64,000 bases of DNA from Sporosarcina sp. ANT_H38 (GCF_008369195.1 NZ_VOBC01000001.1:1798001-1862000), one strand, 5' to 3'. Positions 25,982 through 35,045 are shown, counted from the first letter of the stretch. Program-made: numbers and translations. Notes: generated from the sequence alone by a model not told the origin.

Positions 25982-26033
25982 GGGCCTGTCCTTTAAGTCG
26001 TAACTACGTCGACTTATAAGGCAGTCCCTTTTT
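25982..26033 (+). terminator. Terminator of the LVIVD-protein gene
   Basis: A long imperfect hairpin (left arm from GGGCCTGTCC, with core AAGTCG...CGACTT; right arm ending CAGTCCC) followed by TTTTT, about 130 bp after the stop. The rest of 25851-26306 shows no gene. Confidence 0.65.
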
Positions 26034-26306
26034 GAAGACTTCAACAAAAATCGATGCACCAACTATACATGAACAGGTAAAGAGCTTTGATCCCCATTGA
26101 AATTAATTTTAACTATTTAGCCAGGCATGTTGATTATGAATAATTCCCAAAGGGTCTTATTAACATACCGAACTCTCTTATTTTTAATATTGAGTTATTA
26201 TTATTATGCAATTGCAGTGTTTTTATGAACTGTGTTGTGGACTAGTTTCAAACACTATTGTCGGGCAAAATCAATATTACCCTGTTTCCTTTTGAAAATA
26301 ATCGGG

Positions 26307-26336
26307 TTGACGGCAGTATATGGGTTATCATATACT
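26307..26336 (+). promoter_or_regulatory. bioY promoter overlapped by an inverted repeat
   Basis: -35 TTGACG (26307-26312), 18-bp spacer, -10 TATACT (26331-26336). A perfect 8-bp inverted repeat AGTATATG-N6-CATATACT (26315-26336) covers the spacer and the whole -10. It does not resemble the usual BirA operator of Bacillales. Confidence 0.65.
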
Positions 26337-26390
26337 AAATGAGTAAACTTATTTAAAACTAAAGATAACACAAAGGGGCATCTTTACACT

Positions 26391-26960
26391 ATGACGGAAT
26401 CAAGTTATAAACTACGAATGATGATTATTTCAGCACTATTCGCAACTATTATCAGTGTATTGGCACAAGTCACTATTCCATTACCACTTGTACCAATTAC
26501 AGGACAAACGCTAGCCATTGGACTTGCTGCGACAATATTAGGAGCACGATATGGTACTTTGTCAGTCCTCATTTATTTATGTATGGGTGCAATAGGTTTA
26601 CCGGTATTCGCACAGATGTCTGGCGGCTTAGGAATTCTAGTCGGGCCTACTGGTGGATATTTGATTGGTTTCATTCCAACTGCACTTATAATCGGTTATT
26701 TCCTTGAAAAAACGAGTTTTACGGTTAAACATGCAATCATCGCAAATATAATTGGTACGTTTATTGCATTAACTTTTGGAACGGTTTGGCTAAAATTCAT
26801 TGCAAATCTTTCTTGGACTGCAGCATTTACAGGTGGATTTGCACCTTTTCTTCTTGTCGGTCTCATTAAAGCCACATTGGCTGCGTGGGCTGGTATCGCC
26901 GTTAGAAATAGATTGAAATCAACAAATCTATTATACACATGGAGCACTGAAGTAAAATAA
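26391..26960 (+). CDS. bioY: Biotin transporter BioY (ECF S-component)
   Basis: A 189-aa, six-helix membrane protein. The segments QVTIPLPLVPITGQTLAIGLAATILGARYG and LYLCMGAIGLPVFA-like IYLCMGAIGLPVFAQMSGGLGILVGPTGGYLIGFI are diagnostic of BioY. It captures biotin and works with the shared EcfAA'T module encoded elsewhere. It is monocistronic with its own terminator. An inverted repeat across the -10 suggests repression by a biotin-responsive regulator. Confidence 0.95.
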   Translation: MTESSYKLRMMIISALFATIISVLAQVTIPLPLVPITGQTLAIGLAATILGARYGTLSVLIYLCMGAIGLPVFAQMSGGLGILVGPTGGYLIGFIPTALIIGYFLEKTSFTVKHAIIANIIGTFIALTFGTVWLKFIANLSWTAAFTGGFAPFLLVGLIKATLAAWAGIAVRNRLKSTNLLYTWSTEVK

Positions 26961-26970
26961 ATCATACCTG

Positions 26971-27001
26971 ATTCCAAAACGACTGAAAATGGTTTTGGAA
27001 T
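26971..27001 (+). terminator. bioY terminator
   Basis: A 10-bp stem ATTCCAAAAC / GTTTTGGAAT with an 11-nt loop, 11 bp past the bioY stop, followed by a moderately T-rich tract. The following sequence to 27348 contains no recognisable gene. Confidence 0.7.
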
Positions 27002-27348
27002 TCGGTAATTTTCATTATTTGCCTGCTAGACAAACCGCCTTCATCCCTATTCTTAATACCATCCTAACTACTAACATCCTATTTGTTTACGGTGCTATTT
27101 AAAGACTGGGTTTGGAGATGAGCAACAAAGTCCAATTTATCTAAGTAAGAAATCAGACTATGCAATCTAACAATCCCCAAATCTAGATTTAATCCAATTA
27201 CTTAAACTCTTTTCAATTTATAAATGCATTTATCATCCTTTTCTTCGAACTATTAAGAAGTATTTTTTAATTTGTACTTGATTCATTGGTATGACTGTGG
27301 CAAAGTAGTAGATGTGTTGGTCAAAAAAAAATTTCATACAGTTACAAT

Positions 27349-27440
27349 TATGTGGGGGTACCAGTTAAGCTGGTTGAGATATACTCAGAAAGTATAGACC
27401 CTTGGAACCTGATCTGGTTAAAGCCAGCGGAGGGAACATA
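27349..27440 (+). ncRNA. TPP (thiamine pyrophosphate) riboswitch, THI box
   Basis: The conserved TPP aptamer elements are present in order: GGGGGTACC, CTGGTTGAGA, ACCCTTGGAACCTGATCTGG, TTAAAGCCAGCGGAGGGAA. The closing P1 helix is TATGT / ACATA. A terminator hairpin follows at 27468-27497, so control is probably transcription termination when TPP is abundant. It precedes the thiamine-precursor ABC operon. Confidence 0.95.
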
Positions 27441-27467
27441 CTCATTAGCTTAGCCATGCCTATGTTT

Positions 27468-27502
27468 ATGCGTTCTTCGGTTTCCCGAAGAACGCATTTT
27501 TG
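27468..27502 (+). terminator. Riboswitch expression-platform terminator
   Basis: A perfect 13-bp stem ATGCGTTCTTCGG / CCGAAGAACGCAT with a 4-nt loop, followed by TTTTTG, between the TPP aptamer and the first thiamine gene. Confidence 0.9.
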
Positions 27503-27557
27503 TATTCCAGACAATTGTTTACTTGTAATTGCTATGAATCAATGAGGAGGAATACAA

Positions 27558-28544
27558 TTGAAAAAAGTTTGGTTGTTCGTCATTCTGACTTTATTACTTA
27601 CAGCATGTAGTACCGATCAAAGTAAGGAGTCGAAGAAAAAGGCCGAATTGGAAAAAATCCAATTTGTACTCGATTGGACACCGAATACCAACCATACGGG
27701 CTTGTACGTTGCACAGGAAAAAGGTTTTTTTGATGAAGAAGGACTTGATGTGGAAATTATGTTACCGGGCGAAGCGGGTGCTGACCAACTTGTTGCAGCA
27801 GGTAAAGCGCAATTTGGAATCAGTGCACAAGAATCGCTAACAGCAGCACGCACACAAGATATACCAATTATTTCTATAGGGGCTATTCTCCAACATAACA
27901 CTTCGGGGTTTGCCTCTTTGAAAAAAAACAGCATTGAATCACCAAAAGATTACGAAGGAAAAACATATGGTGGTTGGGGTGCTCCAGTCGAACAGGCAAT
28001 CATCTCATCACTAATGGAAAAAGAACATGCAGATGCCAATCGAGTTGAATACATCAACATGGGCAACTCTGACTTTTTCACAGCAGTCGAACGTGATATT
28101 GACTTTGCATGGATTTACTATGCGTGGACAGGAGTTGAAGCAGAACTTCGTGGTATCGACTTAAATATGCAGTATTTAAAAGATTTCTCGGATCAACTCG
28201 ACTATTACACACCAGTCATTACGACAAATGAAAAAATGATTAGCGACAATCCAGACACCGTCCACGCTTTTATGCGAGCAGTTGCGAAAGGTTATGAATT
28301 TGCAATTGATAATCCGGATGAAGCGGCATCAATTTTATCGAAGGCGGCTCCTGACCTTGACGAAGAACTTGTCAAAGCGAGTCAGCAATGGATTTCACCA
28401 AAATATAAAGACGATGCATCTCGTTGGGGTGAACAAAAGCTTTCTACTTGGAAAGGCTACGCAGAATGGATGACCAAAAATAACTTACTCGACGACGAGT
28501 TTATCCCGGAAGATGCATTTACAAATGAATTTTTACCTAAATAA
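27558..28544 (+). CDS. thiY: Pyrimidine-precursor (HMP/FAMP) ABC transporter substrate-binding lipoprotein, ThiY-like
   Basis: A 328-aa NMT1/THI5-like periplasmic-type binding protein with a lipoprotein signal (VILTLLLTACSTD, Cys about 16). VLDWTPNTNHTGLYVAQEKGFFDEEGLDVEIMLPG is the classic ThiY/NMT1 start and the ligand pocket includes GWGAPVEQAI and the tryptophan/tyrosine-rich AWIYYAWTG. In Bacillus halodurans ThiY delivers N-formyl aminopyrimidine from degraded thiamine. The start is TTG (27558-27560) 6 nt after AGGAGGA. It is the first gene after the TPP riboswitch. Confidence 0.92.
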   Translation: MKKVWLFVILTLLLTACSTDQSKESKKKAELEKIQFVLDWTPNTNHTGLYVAQEKGFFDEEGLDVEIMLPGEAGADQLVAAGKAQFGISAQESLTAARTQDIPIISIGAILQHNTSGFASLKKNSIESPKDYEGKTYGGWGAPVEQAIISSLMEKEHADANRVEYINMGNSDFFTAVERDIDFAWIYYAWTGVEAELRGIDLNMQYLKDFSDQLDYYTPVITTNEKMISDNPDTVHAFMRAVAKGYEFAIDNPDEAASILSKAAPDLDEELVKASQQWISPKYKDDASRWGEQKLSTWKGYAEWMTKNNLLDDEFIPEDAFTNEFLPK

Positions 28545-28556
28545 GGAGGAACCAAC

Positions 28557-28847
28557 ATGACAAACGCATTAGTTAGTATTCAAATCATACCGAAAACTCC
28601 GAATGGAGAAGATGTGATTCCCTACGTTGACGCCGCCATCGCCATCATTGATGAAGCAGGTATCCCTTATCAAGTATCTCCGCTAGAAACCACGATGGAA
28701 GGTAACTTGACAGACCTACTTGGGATTGTACAAAAAATGAATGAACGGATGATTGAATTAGGCTCGCTGAGTATCATTTCACAAGTGAAAATATTTTATA
28801 AGCCGGATGGTGCATCAATGGCTAAATTGACGGAGAAATACCGTTGA
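28557..28847 (+). CDS. Thiamine-binding domain protein (YkoF/MTH1187 type)
   Basis: A 96-aa ferredoxin-like-fold protein with NALVSIQIIPKT..., YVDAAIAIIDEAGIPYQVSPLETTMEGNL, typical of the Thiamine_BP family that binds thiamine or its pyrimidine moiety. It lies between thiY and the permease gene under TPP control. Its stop overlaps the TTG start of the permease (TTGA). It could buffer precursor in the cytoplasm; the precise role is unknown. Confidence 0.85.
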   Translation: MTNALVSIQIIPKTPNGEDVIPYVDAAIAIIDEAGIPYQVSPLETTMEGNLTDLLGIVQKMNERMIELGSLSIISQVKIFYKPDGASMAKLTEKYR

Positions 28848-29617
28848 AGAACATTTTGAAAAAAGGATGGCGGCCAACATTGGTCATCATCCTTTTACTT
28901 GGCCTATGGGAAATAGCTGGTCGCATTTTCGAAATCCCAGCATGGTTGCTACCAGTTCCCTCTCAAGTGTGGCAAGAGGCAATTCTTGGATGGCAGCATT
29001 ATTCCGACCATATCTTATCAACCATCCGTCTCACGCTTACAGGTTATATGATTGGAATGATTGTCGGCCTAACGGTTGCGATATTCCTATTCCGTCTACC
29101 CATTTTACAGGAAGCTTTTTATCCACTACTCATCTTGTCACAAAATATTCCAACCATTGTTTTGGCACCTTTGCTAGTTATCTGGTTCGGATTCGGCATG
29201 CTGCCGAAAGTCATCGTCATTGTACTCGTTTGCTTTTTCCCAATCACTATTGCAACATTGGACGGTTTCCGGCAAACCGACCGAGACCTGTTGCATTATA
29301 TGAAAATGTCAGGTGCGACGAATCGACAAGTTTTTTGGAAGTTGCAATGGCCACATGCACTCCCTTCCATATTTTCCGGTTTAAAAATTGCAGGTACATA
29401 TAGCGTCATGGGAGCTGTTATTTCAGAATGGCTCGGTGCGAATAAAGGAATTGGTGTGTATATGACGCTTGCCTCTTCTTCCTTTAAAACGGATCGTGTG
29501 TTTGTTGCAATTTTACTTATTATGATTTTAAGCTTAACATTTTTCGCCATTATTGCACTCATTGAGAAATGGCTATTAACATGGCAACGGCAAGGAGGGA
29601 ATTCTTCCAATGGGTAA
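28844..29617 (+). CDS. thiX: ABC transporter permease ThiX-like
   Basis: A 257-aa permease with about six membrane helices (SsuC/TauC/ThiX group) and the cytoplasmic EAA loop in MSGATNRQVFWKLQWPHALPSIFSGLKI. The start is TTG (28844-28846), overlapping the previous stop as TTGA, with GGAG 8 nt upstream. It is encoded with ThiY and ThiZ and forms the membrane channel of the thiamine-precursor importer. Its end overlaps the ATPase gene by 8 bp. Confidence 0.9.
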   Translation: MKNILKKGWRPTLVIILLLGLWEIAGRIFEIPAWLLPVPSQVWQEAILGWQHYSDHILSTIRLTLTGYMIGMIVGLTVAIFLFRLPILQEAFYPLLILSQNIPTIVLAPLLVIWFGFGMLPKVIVIVLVCFFPITIATLDGFRQTDRDLLHYMKMSGATNRQVFWKLQWPHALPSIFSGLKIAGTYSVMGAVISEWLGANKGIGVYMTLASSSFKTDRVFVAILLIMILSLTFFAIIALIEKWLLTWQRQGGNSSNG

Positions 29618-30344
29618 GTTAAGTTTGCAGCATATAGCAAAGTCTTATGGTGAAGATCATGTTCTTCAAGATGTTTCATTTCATGTGGATGACGGAGAGT
29701 TTGTTACGATTGTCGGTCCATCTGGCAGTGGTAAAAGCACATTGTTCCAACTAATCGGTGGACTATATGCACCGGACAACGGTGCGATTGAGCTAGATGG
29801 GAAAAGTCTAAACAACTCCCGCGGACACATTAGCTATATGCCACAAAACCCTTCATTGTTTCCATGGCGAACCATTTTACAAAACGTCTTATTGAGTTCC
29901 GAAATTGCCGGTCAAAAAGATACGGGTACTGCATTGGAACTGATTGAAAAAGCAGGACTTAGTGGGTATGAACAATCCTATCCACACCAATTATCAGGTG
30001 GCATGAAACAACGAGTGGCTTTCATTCGAAGTCTCAACAGCCCACAGTCCATTATCTGTTTAGACGAACCTTTCTCGGCTCTTGATGAATTCACGAGGTT
30101 TGAGATGCAAGATTGGCTACTTTCCATTTGGGAGGAATACAGAAAATCAATCGTGTTCATTACACATAATATCGAAGAAGCACTTTATTTATCAGACCGA
30201 ATTCTTATCCTTTCAGATAAACCGGCATCCATCCAAAAGGAAATTATCGTTCCTTTTCCACGACCACGCACCGAAGGTATTTTATTGGATGAGCAATTTA
30301 TGAAATTAAAAAGGGAGATTCATAATGAACTACGAGGTAGATGA
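29610..30344 (+). CDS. thiZ: ABC transporter ATP-binding protein ThiZ-like
   Basis: A 244-aa ATPase of the nitrate/sulfonate/pyrimidine group. Walker A GPSGSGKST, signature LSGGMKQRV, Walker B IICLDEPFSALD and the H-loop TH are all present. It energises ThiX for uptake. It overlaps the permease gene by 8 bp and the following TatD-like gene by 20 bp, so the operon is tightly coupled. Confidence 0.92.
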   Translation: MGKLSLQHIAKSYGEDHVLQDVSFHVDDGEFVTIVGPSGSGKSTLFQLIGGLYAPDNGAIELDGKSLNNSRGHISYMPQNPSLFPWRTILQNVLLSSEIAGQKDTGTALELIEKAGLSGYEQSYPHQLSGGMKQRVAFIRSLNSPQSIICLDEPFSALDEFTRFEMQDWLLSIWEEYRKSIVFITHNIEEALYLSDRILILSDKPASIQKEIIVPFPRPRTEGILLDEQFMKLKREIHNELRGR

Positions 30345-31125
30345 CAAGATTGCAATAATTGATGCGCACATCCATCTTGACCAATATAAAAAATCAGAAC
30401 AAAGAACTATCATTGACTATTTGGAGCACCCGTCCTCTGCATTAAATGGGATAATTAGCGTTTCGATGGATCTAGTTTCAAGTATCAACAACATGAAACT
30501 TGCGCAATCCCATTCTCGCATCCATCCCGCCTTTGGTTATCATCCTGAGCAGGAGCCACCGTCAGATGAAGTACTACTGGAACTTTTTTCTTTTATGCAA
30601 AAAAATAAAGATCAGATGGTCGCAATCGGTGAAGTTGGACTCCCCTATTATTTGAAGGAAAAGAAGCCTGCACTACAACTCGAGCCTTATATTGAAGCGC
30701 TTGAAGCGTTTATTGATAAAGCAAAAACGTGGAATAAACCGCTTGTTCTCCACGCTATTTATGAAGATGCGGAAACTGTATGCGATATGCTGGAAAAGCA
30801 TTCTGTGAGTAAAGCCCATTTCCATTGGTTCAAAGGAGCGCATTCGACTATTGAACGAATGATCCGGAATGGGTATTATGTATCTGTGACGCCCGATTGC
30901 GTTTATGAACATGAAATCCAAATGCTGATTAAGCAATACCCGATTGATCGTTTAATGGTCGAAACAGATGGTCCATGGTTTTTCTCGGGTCCATTTGAAA
31001 ATGAGATGACGCATCCAACTATGATGCACAAATCCATTTTAAAAATTGCATCTGTGAAAAAAATGGATTACCGTGATGTATATCAACATATTTACGACAA
31101 CACAAAAAGATTTTACCTTTGTTGA
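30325..31125 (+). CDS. TatD-family metal-dependent hydrolase in the thiamine operon
   Basis: A 266-aa TIM-barrel hydrolase. Metal ligands are recognisable: IIDAHIHLD (HxH), AIGEVGLPYY (Glu), LVLHAIYE (His), AHFHWFKG (His) and VETDGPWFF (Asp). The start codon lies inside thiZ behind AAAGGGAGATTCATA, and the gene shares the TPP riboswitch. TatD proteins are usually nucleases; its co-regulation suggests instead a hydrolase acting on a thiamine-breakdown product, for example the deformylation normally done by YlmB. That role is inference. Confidence 0.85.
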   Translation: MNYEVDDKIAIIDAHIHLDQYKKSEQRTIIDYLEHPSSALNGIISVSMDLVSSINNMKLAQSHSRIHPAFGYHPEQEPPSDEVLLELFSFMQKNKDQMVAIGEVGLPYYLKEKKPALQLEPYIEALEAFIDKAKTWNKPLVLHAIYEDAETVCDMLEKHSVSKAHFHWFKGAHSTIERMIRNGYYVSVTPDCVYEHEIQMLIKQYPIDRLMVETDGPWFFSGPFENEMTHPTMMHKSILKIASVKKMDYRDVYQHIYDNTKRFYLC

Positions 31126-31128
31126 AAC

Positions 31129-31155
31129 GAAATGCGCTTTTAGTTTGCGCATTTC
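31129..31155 (+). terminator. Thiamine operon terminator
   Basis: Stem GAAATGCGC / GCGCATTTC (9 bp) with a 9-nt loop, then TTTAAG; it begins 3 bp after the TatD-like stop. Confidence 0.8.
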
Positions 31156-31310
31156 TTTAAGATTTCATTCTACCTCAAAAATCTCTTTTTCGATTAACCT
31201 CCTATTCCTTATTCACCCTTTTTTAAAGAAATAAAATCCACAAATAGTTATTTTGAATTTGGGAACGCTATCTCTTGAAGGTTTTTTTAAAAGAGGAAGG
31301 AGGTAGTATA

Positions 31311-31526
31311 ATGACTAGCATCAAACCGAATGATTCAGATGACAATGTAAATAGGTTAAAGAAAACCATCAGTAATATGGAAGCGGCAGAAGCAGCAATG
31401 GAATTTGCAGAAGGGAAAGAACTTGCTGCAATCAAGGCGAAAAACGAACGACGTAAGGAGAGCATTGAAGGATTGCGCACTGAAATTAGCGAAGAGGAAA
31501 AATCGAAAATTAACGGATATATTTAA
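31311..31526 (+). CDS. tlp: Small acid-soluble spore protein Tlp
   Basis: A 71-aa hydrophilic, helix-rich protein matching Tlp: IKPNDSDDNVNRLKKTISNM, EAAMEFAEG, IKAKNERRKESIEGLRTEI. Tlp is made in the forespore and stored in the spore core. The ATG at 31311 follows a near-ideal AGGAAGGAGG; a TTG farther upstream is spurious. Its 3' flank is interrupted by a 741-bp repeat element, and a 15-bp terminator hairpin lies just beyond that insertion (32331-32365). This gene is the best evidence that the host sporulates. Confidence 0.93.
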   Translation: MTSIKPNDSDDNVNRLKKTISNMEAAEAAMEFAEGKELAAIKAKNERRKESIEGLRTEISEEEKSKINGYI

Positions 31527-31568
31527 AATCACAGGCACTCTTTCAGGAATAAATCTTAGTTATTGAAT

Positions 31569-32309
31569 CACGTCTGTTGATTAAACATATATTTGCATAA
31601 AATTCTGGTGAGAAGGGCTTGAAAACCTTCATTTTCACTGGACCATTTCCGGCTCGCTCCCGGCGAAATATTCATAACTGTATTAAGGAGGAATTGCAAT
31701 TCATTCCTCCCTCGAGGGGCATGAGTATGTAGAAGTGACTCTGTCACTTCTACATACTCTCTTTTCAGTAATACTGTTGCGAATGGTTGCCTGTCGCGTT
31801 CCTACAATGCTGAATTGAAAAATGCAGTTGCTTTAAAAGAAAAGAATAGATGACTTTCTATAGAATTTATATGTGCCCGAAGATACAATTTCGGGCACGC
31901 TAGTACTTTGTTCAATGTGTTCCTTGCTTACTTTTAGCAAAGAATGTACATCTATTTATTTGATGCCTTATAGAAAGTGACATTTCTTTAATACAAGTAA
32001 GAAAAAAACATAGAGAAAGCATCAGCCGCCAAAATTGCATCTTTGGCGGCTTTTCTCCAGGTAAGAAGCCAGCTATTTTTCCGTTTCAAAAAACTTCAGC
32101 ACTCTGTGTACTTATGCATTTGGATTGCGACGGATGAAGGACAACCATACGATTACCGAAATGGTTTGTAGGGATGCGACAAATCCTGACATATTGGTCA
32201 TCGTACTAGAAGTCATTCAATCTAAAGCGTTCCCAAAGCGCAACTATACAAGTGCGGCCGGTGGAGATTAAGTTATTGACTGGTTATTTTTATTTAATCA
32301 ACAGACGTG
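31569..32309 (+). mobile_element. Repeat element copy R1 (741 bp, terminal inverted repeats, 9-bp direct repeats)
   Basis: It starts CACGTCTGTTGATTAA (31569-31584) and ends TTAATCAACAGACGTG (32294-32309). Both sides are flanked by TTATTGAAT (31560-31568 and 32310-32318), a 9-bp target duplication. There is no transposase ORF. Internal hairpins include a 16-bp stem at 31724-31758, GTGCCCGAA...TTCGGGCAC at 31873-31898 and AGCCGCCAAA...TTTGGCGGCT at 32024-32051. Orientation is defined as end A (left) to end B (right). The family is not one I recognise. Confidence 0.9.
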
Positions 32310-32330
32310 TTATTGAATATCTTTAGACAA

Positions 32331-32365
32331 ATTAGCCCAGTAACTTTGAGAGTTACTGGGCTAAT
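32331..32365 (+). terminator. Terminator hairpin, probably the original tlp terminator
   Basis: A perfect 15-bp stem ATTAGCCCAGTAACT / AGTTACTGGGCTAAT with a 5-nt loop followed by CTTTCT. Without the R1 insertion it would start about 50 bp beyond the tlp stop. The remainder to 32528 contains no gene. Confidence 0.75.
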
Positions 32366-32528
32366 CTTTCTGTTATGAAGTTGTCAAAAAGGTTGCCCTT
32401 GAATACCGAATGATGCTGTGCGCCAACTAATTTCTAAGCAAACAGCGTTGTTTAATCTTTATCCCTTCTGCTCTTTAAAGCGGTCCTAAAAATAATTGGA
32501 GTCTAGGACAGAAGTAGATACGTGCCAA

Positions 32529-34085
32529 TTAAAACATTTTGGTGGTCCAATTTTCACCATTCCATACGTCCGTTACTAGACCTTCGTAAAAATCAGGTTC
32601 GTGCGAGATTAGCAGGACGCTACCTTTGTATTCCTTTAAGGCTCTTTTCAATTCCTCTTTCGCATCCCGATCAAGATGATTCGTAGGTTCATCGAGGACG
32701 AGTAGATTCGTTTCTCGATTAATTAATTTACATAAACGCACTTTCGCTCGTTCTCCGCCACTTAACACCTTTACTTTACTTTCAATATGTTTTGTCGTTA
32801 ACCCACAACGGGCTAAAGCAGCACGCACTTCATATTGGGTATAATGAGGGAAAGCTTCCCATACTTCTTCCAGGCAGGTATTATTGTTTTCCGTCTTCGC
32901 TTCTTGTTCGAAATAGCCAATTTCCAAATGCTCACCACGGTCAACGGAACCTGCAAGCGCTGGGATTTCTCCGAGAAGACTTTTCAAGAGCGTTGTTTTC
33001 CCTATGCCGTTTGCGCCTGACAATGCAATTTTCTGTCCGCGTTCCATCATTAGATCTAATGAATTTGACAACGGCTCGTCATATCCAATGACAAGATCCT
33101 TCGTTTCGAACAGAAATCTTCCAGGGGTCCGTGCTTGTTTGAAGCTGAATTGCGGCTTCGGCTTTTCCGCATCTAATTCGATGACATCCATCTTGTCCAG
33201 CTTCTTCTGCCTCGACATAGCCATTTTACTCGTCGCTGCATTCGCTTTGTTGCGAGCAACGAAGTCCTTAAGGTTTGAAATTTCCTTCTGTTGCTTCTTG
33301 TAAGCAGCTTCCACCTGTTGTTTCTTCATCTCATGGACACGTAAAAATTCATCATAATCCCCAGAATATCGGCTAATCTGTTGATTTTCCATATGGTAGA
33401 TAAGCTGAATCACGCTATTCAAGAACGGAATGTCATGCGAAATCAAAATGAACGCATTTGCATAGTTCTGTAAGTAATTGCGAAGCCATTCAATATGCTC
33501 AACGTCCAAATAGTTTGTCGGCTCATCGAGGAGAAGGATGTCGGGTTTTTCCAGCAATAACTTGGCAAGAAGTACCTTAGTACGCTGCCCGCCACTCAAA
33601 TCATGTACATCCCGATCCAAACCAAATTCATCCAAACCTAGTCCATTCGCCACTTCTTCCACTTTAGAATCGATGATGTAAAAATCGTTGTGAGACAGCT
33701 CTTCCTGTATTTCACCAGTTTTCTCAAGGAGCGCTTCCAATTCATCCGCGTCCACGTCGGCCATCTTAGCAAAGAGTTCGTTCATTTCCGTTTCCTGATC
33801 ATAAAGATATTGGAAGGCAGTTCGCAACACATCGCGAATACTCATCCCCTGCTTTAACGCAACATGCTGATCTAAATACCCGACCCGCACGCGCTTTGCC
33901 CAACTCACCGTTCCCGCATCCGGCTCCAGCTTGCGAGTGATGATGTTCATGAACGTGGACTTCCCTTCACCATTAGCACCGATCAATCCAATATGCTCCC
34001 CTTGCAATAAACGGAAAGAGACATCTTCGAAAATCGCGCGATCCCCGAAGCCGTGACTTAAATTTGCTACAGTCAATAAACTCAT
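32529..34085 (-). CDS. ABC-F family ATPase (YfmM/YbiT-like)
   Basis: A 518-aa soluble protein with two ABC domains: Walker A GANGEGKST, LSGGQRTKV and LLLDEPTNYLD; then GANGIGKTT, LSGGERAKV and LVLDEPTNHLD. A charged P-site-tRNA-interaction-type linker (about 235-310) joins them. There are no membrane segments, so it acts on the ribosome as a translation factor or, in some members, protects against antibiotics. The upstream 34086-34463 region shows no clear attenuator or upstream ORF, which argues against an inducible resistance type. Sequence and length resemble Bacillus YfmM. Confidence 0.9.
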   Translation of the reverse strand: MSLLTVANLSHGFGDRAIFEDVSFRLLQGEHIGLIGANGEGKSTFMNIITRKLEPDAGTVSWAKRVRVGYLDQHVALKQGMSIRDVLRTAFQYLYDQETEMNELFAKMADVDADELEALLEKTGEIQEELSHNDFYIIDSKVEEVANGLGLDEFGLDRDVHDLSGGQRTKVLLAKLLLEKPDILLLDEPTNYLDVEHIEWLRNYLQNYANAFILISHDIPFLNSVIQLIYHMENQQISRYSGDYDEFLRVHEMKKQQVEAAYKKQQKEISNLKDFVARNKANAATSKMAMSRQKKLDKMDVIELDAEKPKPQFSFKQARTPGRFLFETKDLVIGYDEPLSNSLDLMMERGQKIALSGANGIGKTTLLKSLLGEIPALAGSVDRGEHLEIGYFEQEAKTENNNTCLEEVWEAFPHYTQYEVRAALARCGLTTKHIESKVKVLSGGERAKVRLCKLINRETNLLVLDEPTNHLDRDAKEELKRALKEYKGSVLLISHEPDFYEGLVTDVWNGENWTTKMF

Positions 34086-34514
34086 ATATTTTACACCTTT
34101 TCCTTCAATTAGAATAATTTTATTTTCGCAGTGCTATCCGCAACCGAGACGTGAAGAATCTTCTATAGTATATAAGTTATTCGCAGTTGAAGATAGAGTT
34201 TATGATGAATTTTAAAGTTAGGTGCTGTCATTAATATATACCTCCGCATCAAGGAAGCATTTGTTGAAAGACTTTCACTAAACCTGACTTAGACACCAAT
34301 TACCCGAGATTCATTTGTATTCTTCTACAGGTCTCAAAGGAAATGATTATATACCAATCCCCCCCATAATTCAACGAGTAATATTGATAAATAAAGGGTT
34401 CGACTCCACCTTCACCGGGTATATTATCTTCTAAAGATTGTTTTACAGAAGGGGGATATATACATATTTGGACTTAGAGATCTAGTTTCATTAATCACTT
34501 CTGCATTTATCATC

Positions 34515-35045
34515 TTGCCGATTGTCGTATTTTTGAGGGAGTCTGGTTACTTTATAGTAAGTGGTGTTTTCGGTGTTAAAAATCCAAGGCTGACCCTTGG
34601 AACAGGTCCTCGGATTTTCAAATTCGGACCCTTCGACGTACGAAAGTATTATCATGTGTACAGTTGGTTTTCATATGACTCGTTAAAAAGAAACAGTAAA
34701 TTTGCATATATATGTATTTACGCGGGGCCGATTCTCGCCAATCTCACATTTGCCCTTACTATCAATGCCCTTCTAGCCAATGGTATGCTTCAGGACTACA
34801 AAACGTTTTGGGAGCGATTTATTTTCTATGCGTTCTATTATGTACTTTTCGACGCCATTCCCATGGTAACCGCATACGGTAAGCCGAATAACGGAATGAT
34901 CATTTACGAAATGCTGCGGCATGGTAAGCGAGCCGACCATAGGAACGAGCCCCTCATACCGGCAACAAGTGATGTAGAAATGCAATATCAGGAAGAAATG
35001 AAAAAGATAAAGGAATTGACAGAAGAAAACGAAGTGGATGAATGA
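34515..35045 (+). CDS. M50-like membrane protein lacking protease motifs (pseudo site-2 protease)
   Basis: A 176-aa protein from TTG at 34515, but the frame stays open upstream and a GGGGG site at 34451-34455 fits an ATA codon at 34464, adding FGLRDLVSLITSAFIIL before LPIVVFLR. The sequence LRESGYFIVSGVFGVKNPRLTLGTGPRIFKFG follows the M50 pattern (HExGH, FGVKV, GxGP-IFxFG) with HExGH changed to RESGY. YAGPILANL matches the GPxxN motif, while the NPxDG-type motif is replaced by PNNG. It is therefore probably a catalytically inactive relative of site-2 proteases. Three to four helices and an acidic C-terminal coil are visible. The partner is unknown. Confidence 0.65.
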   Translation: MPIVVFLRESGYFIVSGVFGVKNPRLTLGTGPRIFKFGPFDVRKYYHVYSWFSYDSLKRNSKFAYICIYAGPILANLTFALTINALLANGMLQDYKTFWERFIFYAFYYVLFDAIPMVTAYGKPNNGMIIYEMLRHGKRADHRNEPLIPATSDVEMQYQEEMKKIKELTEENEVDE

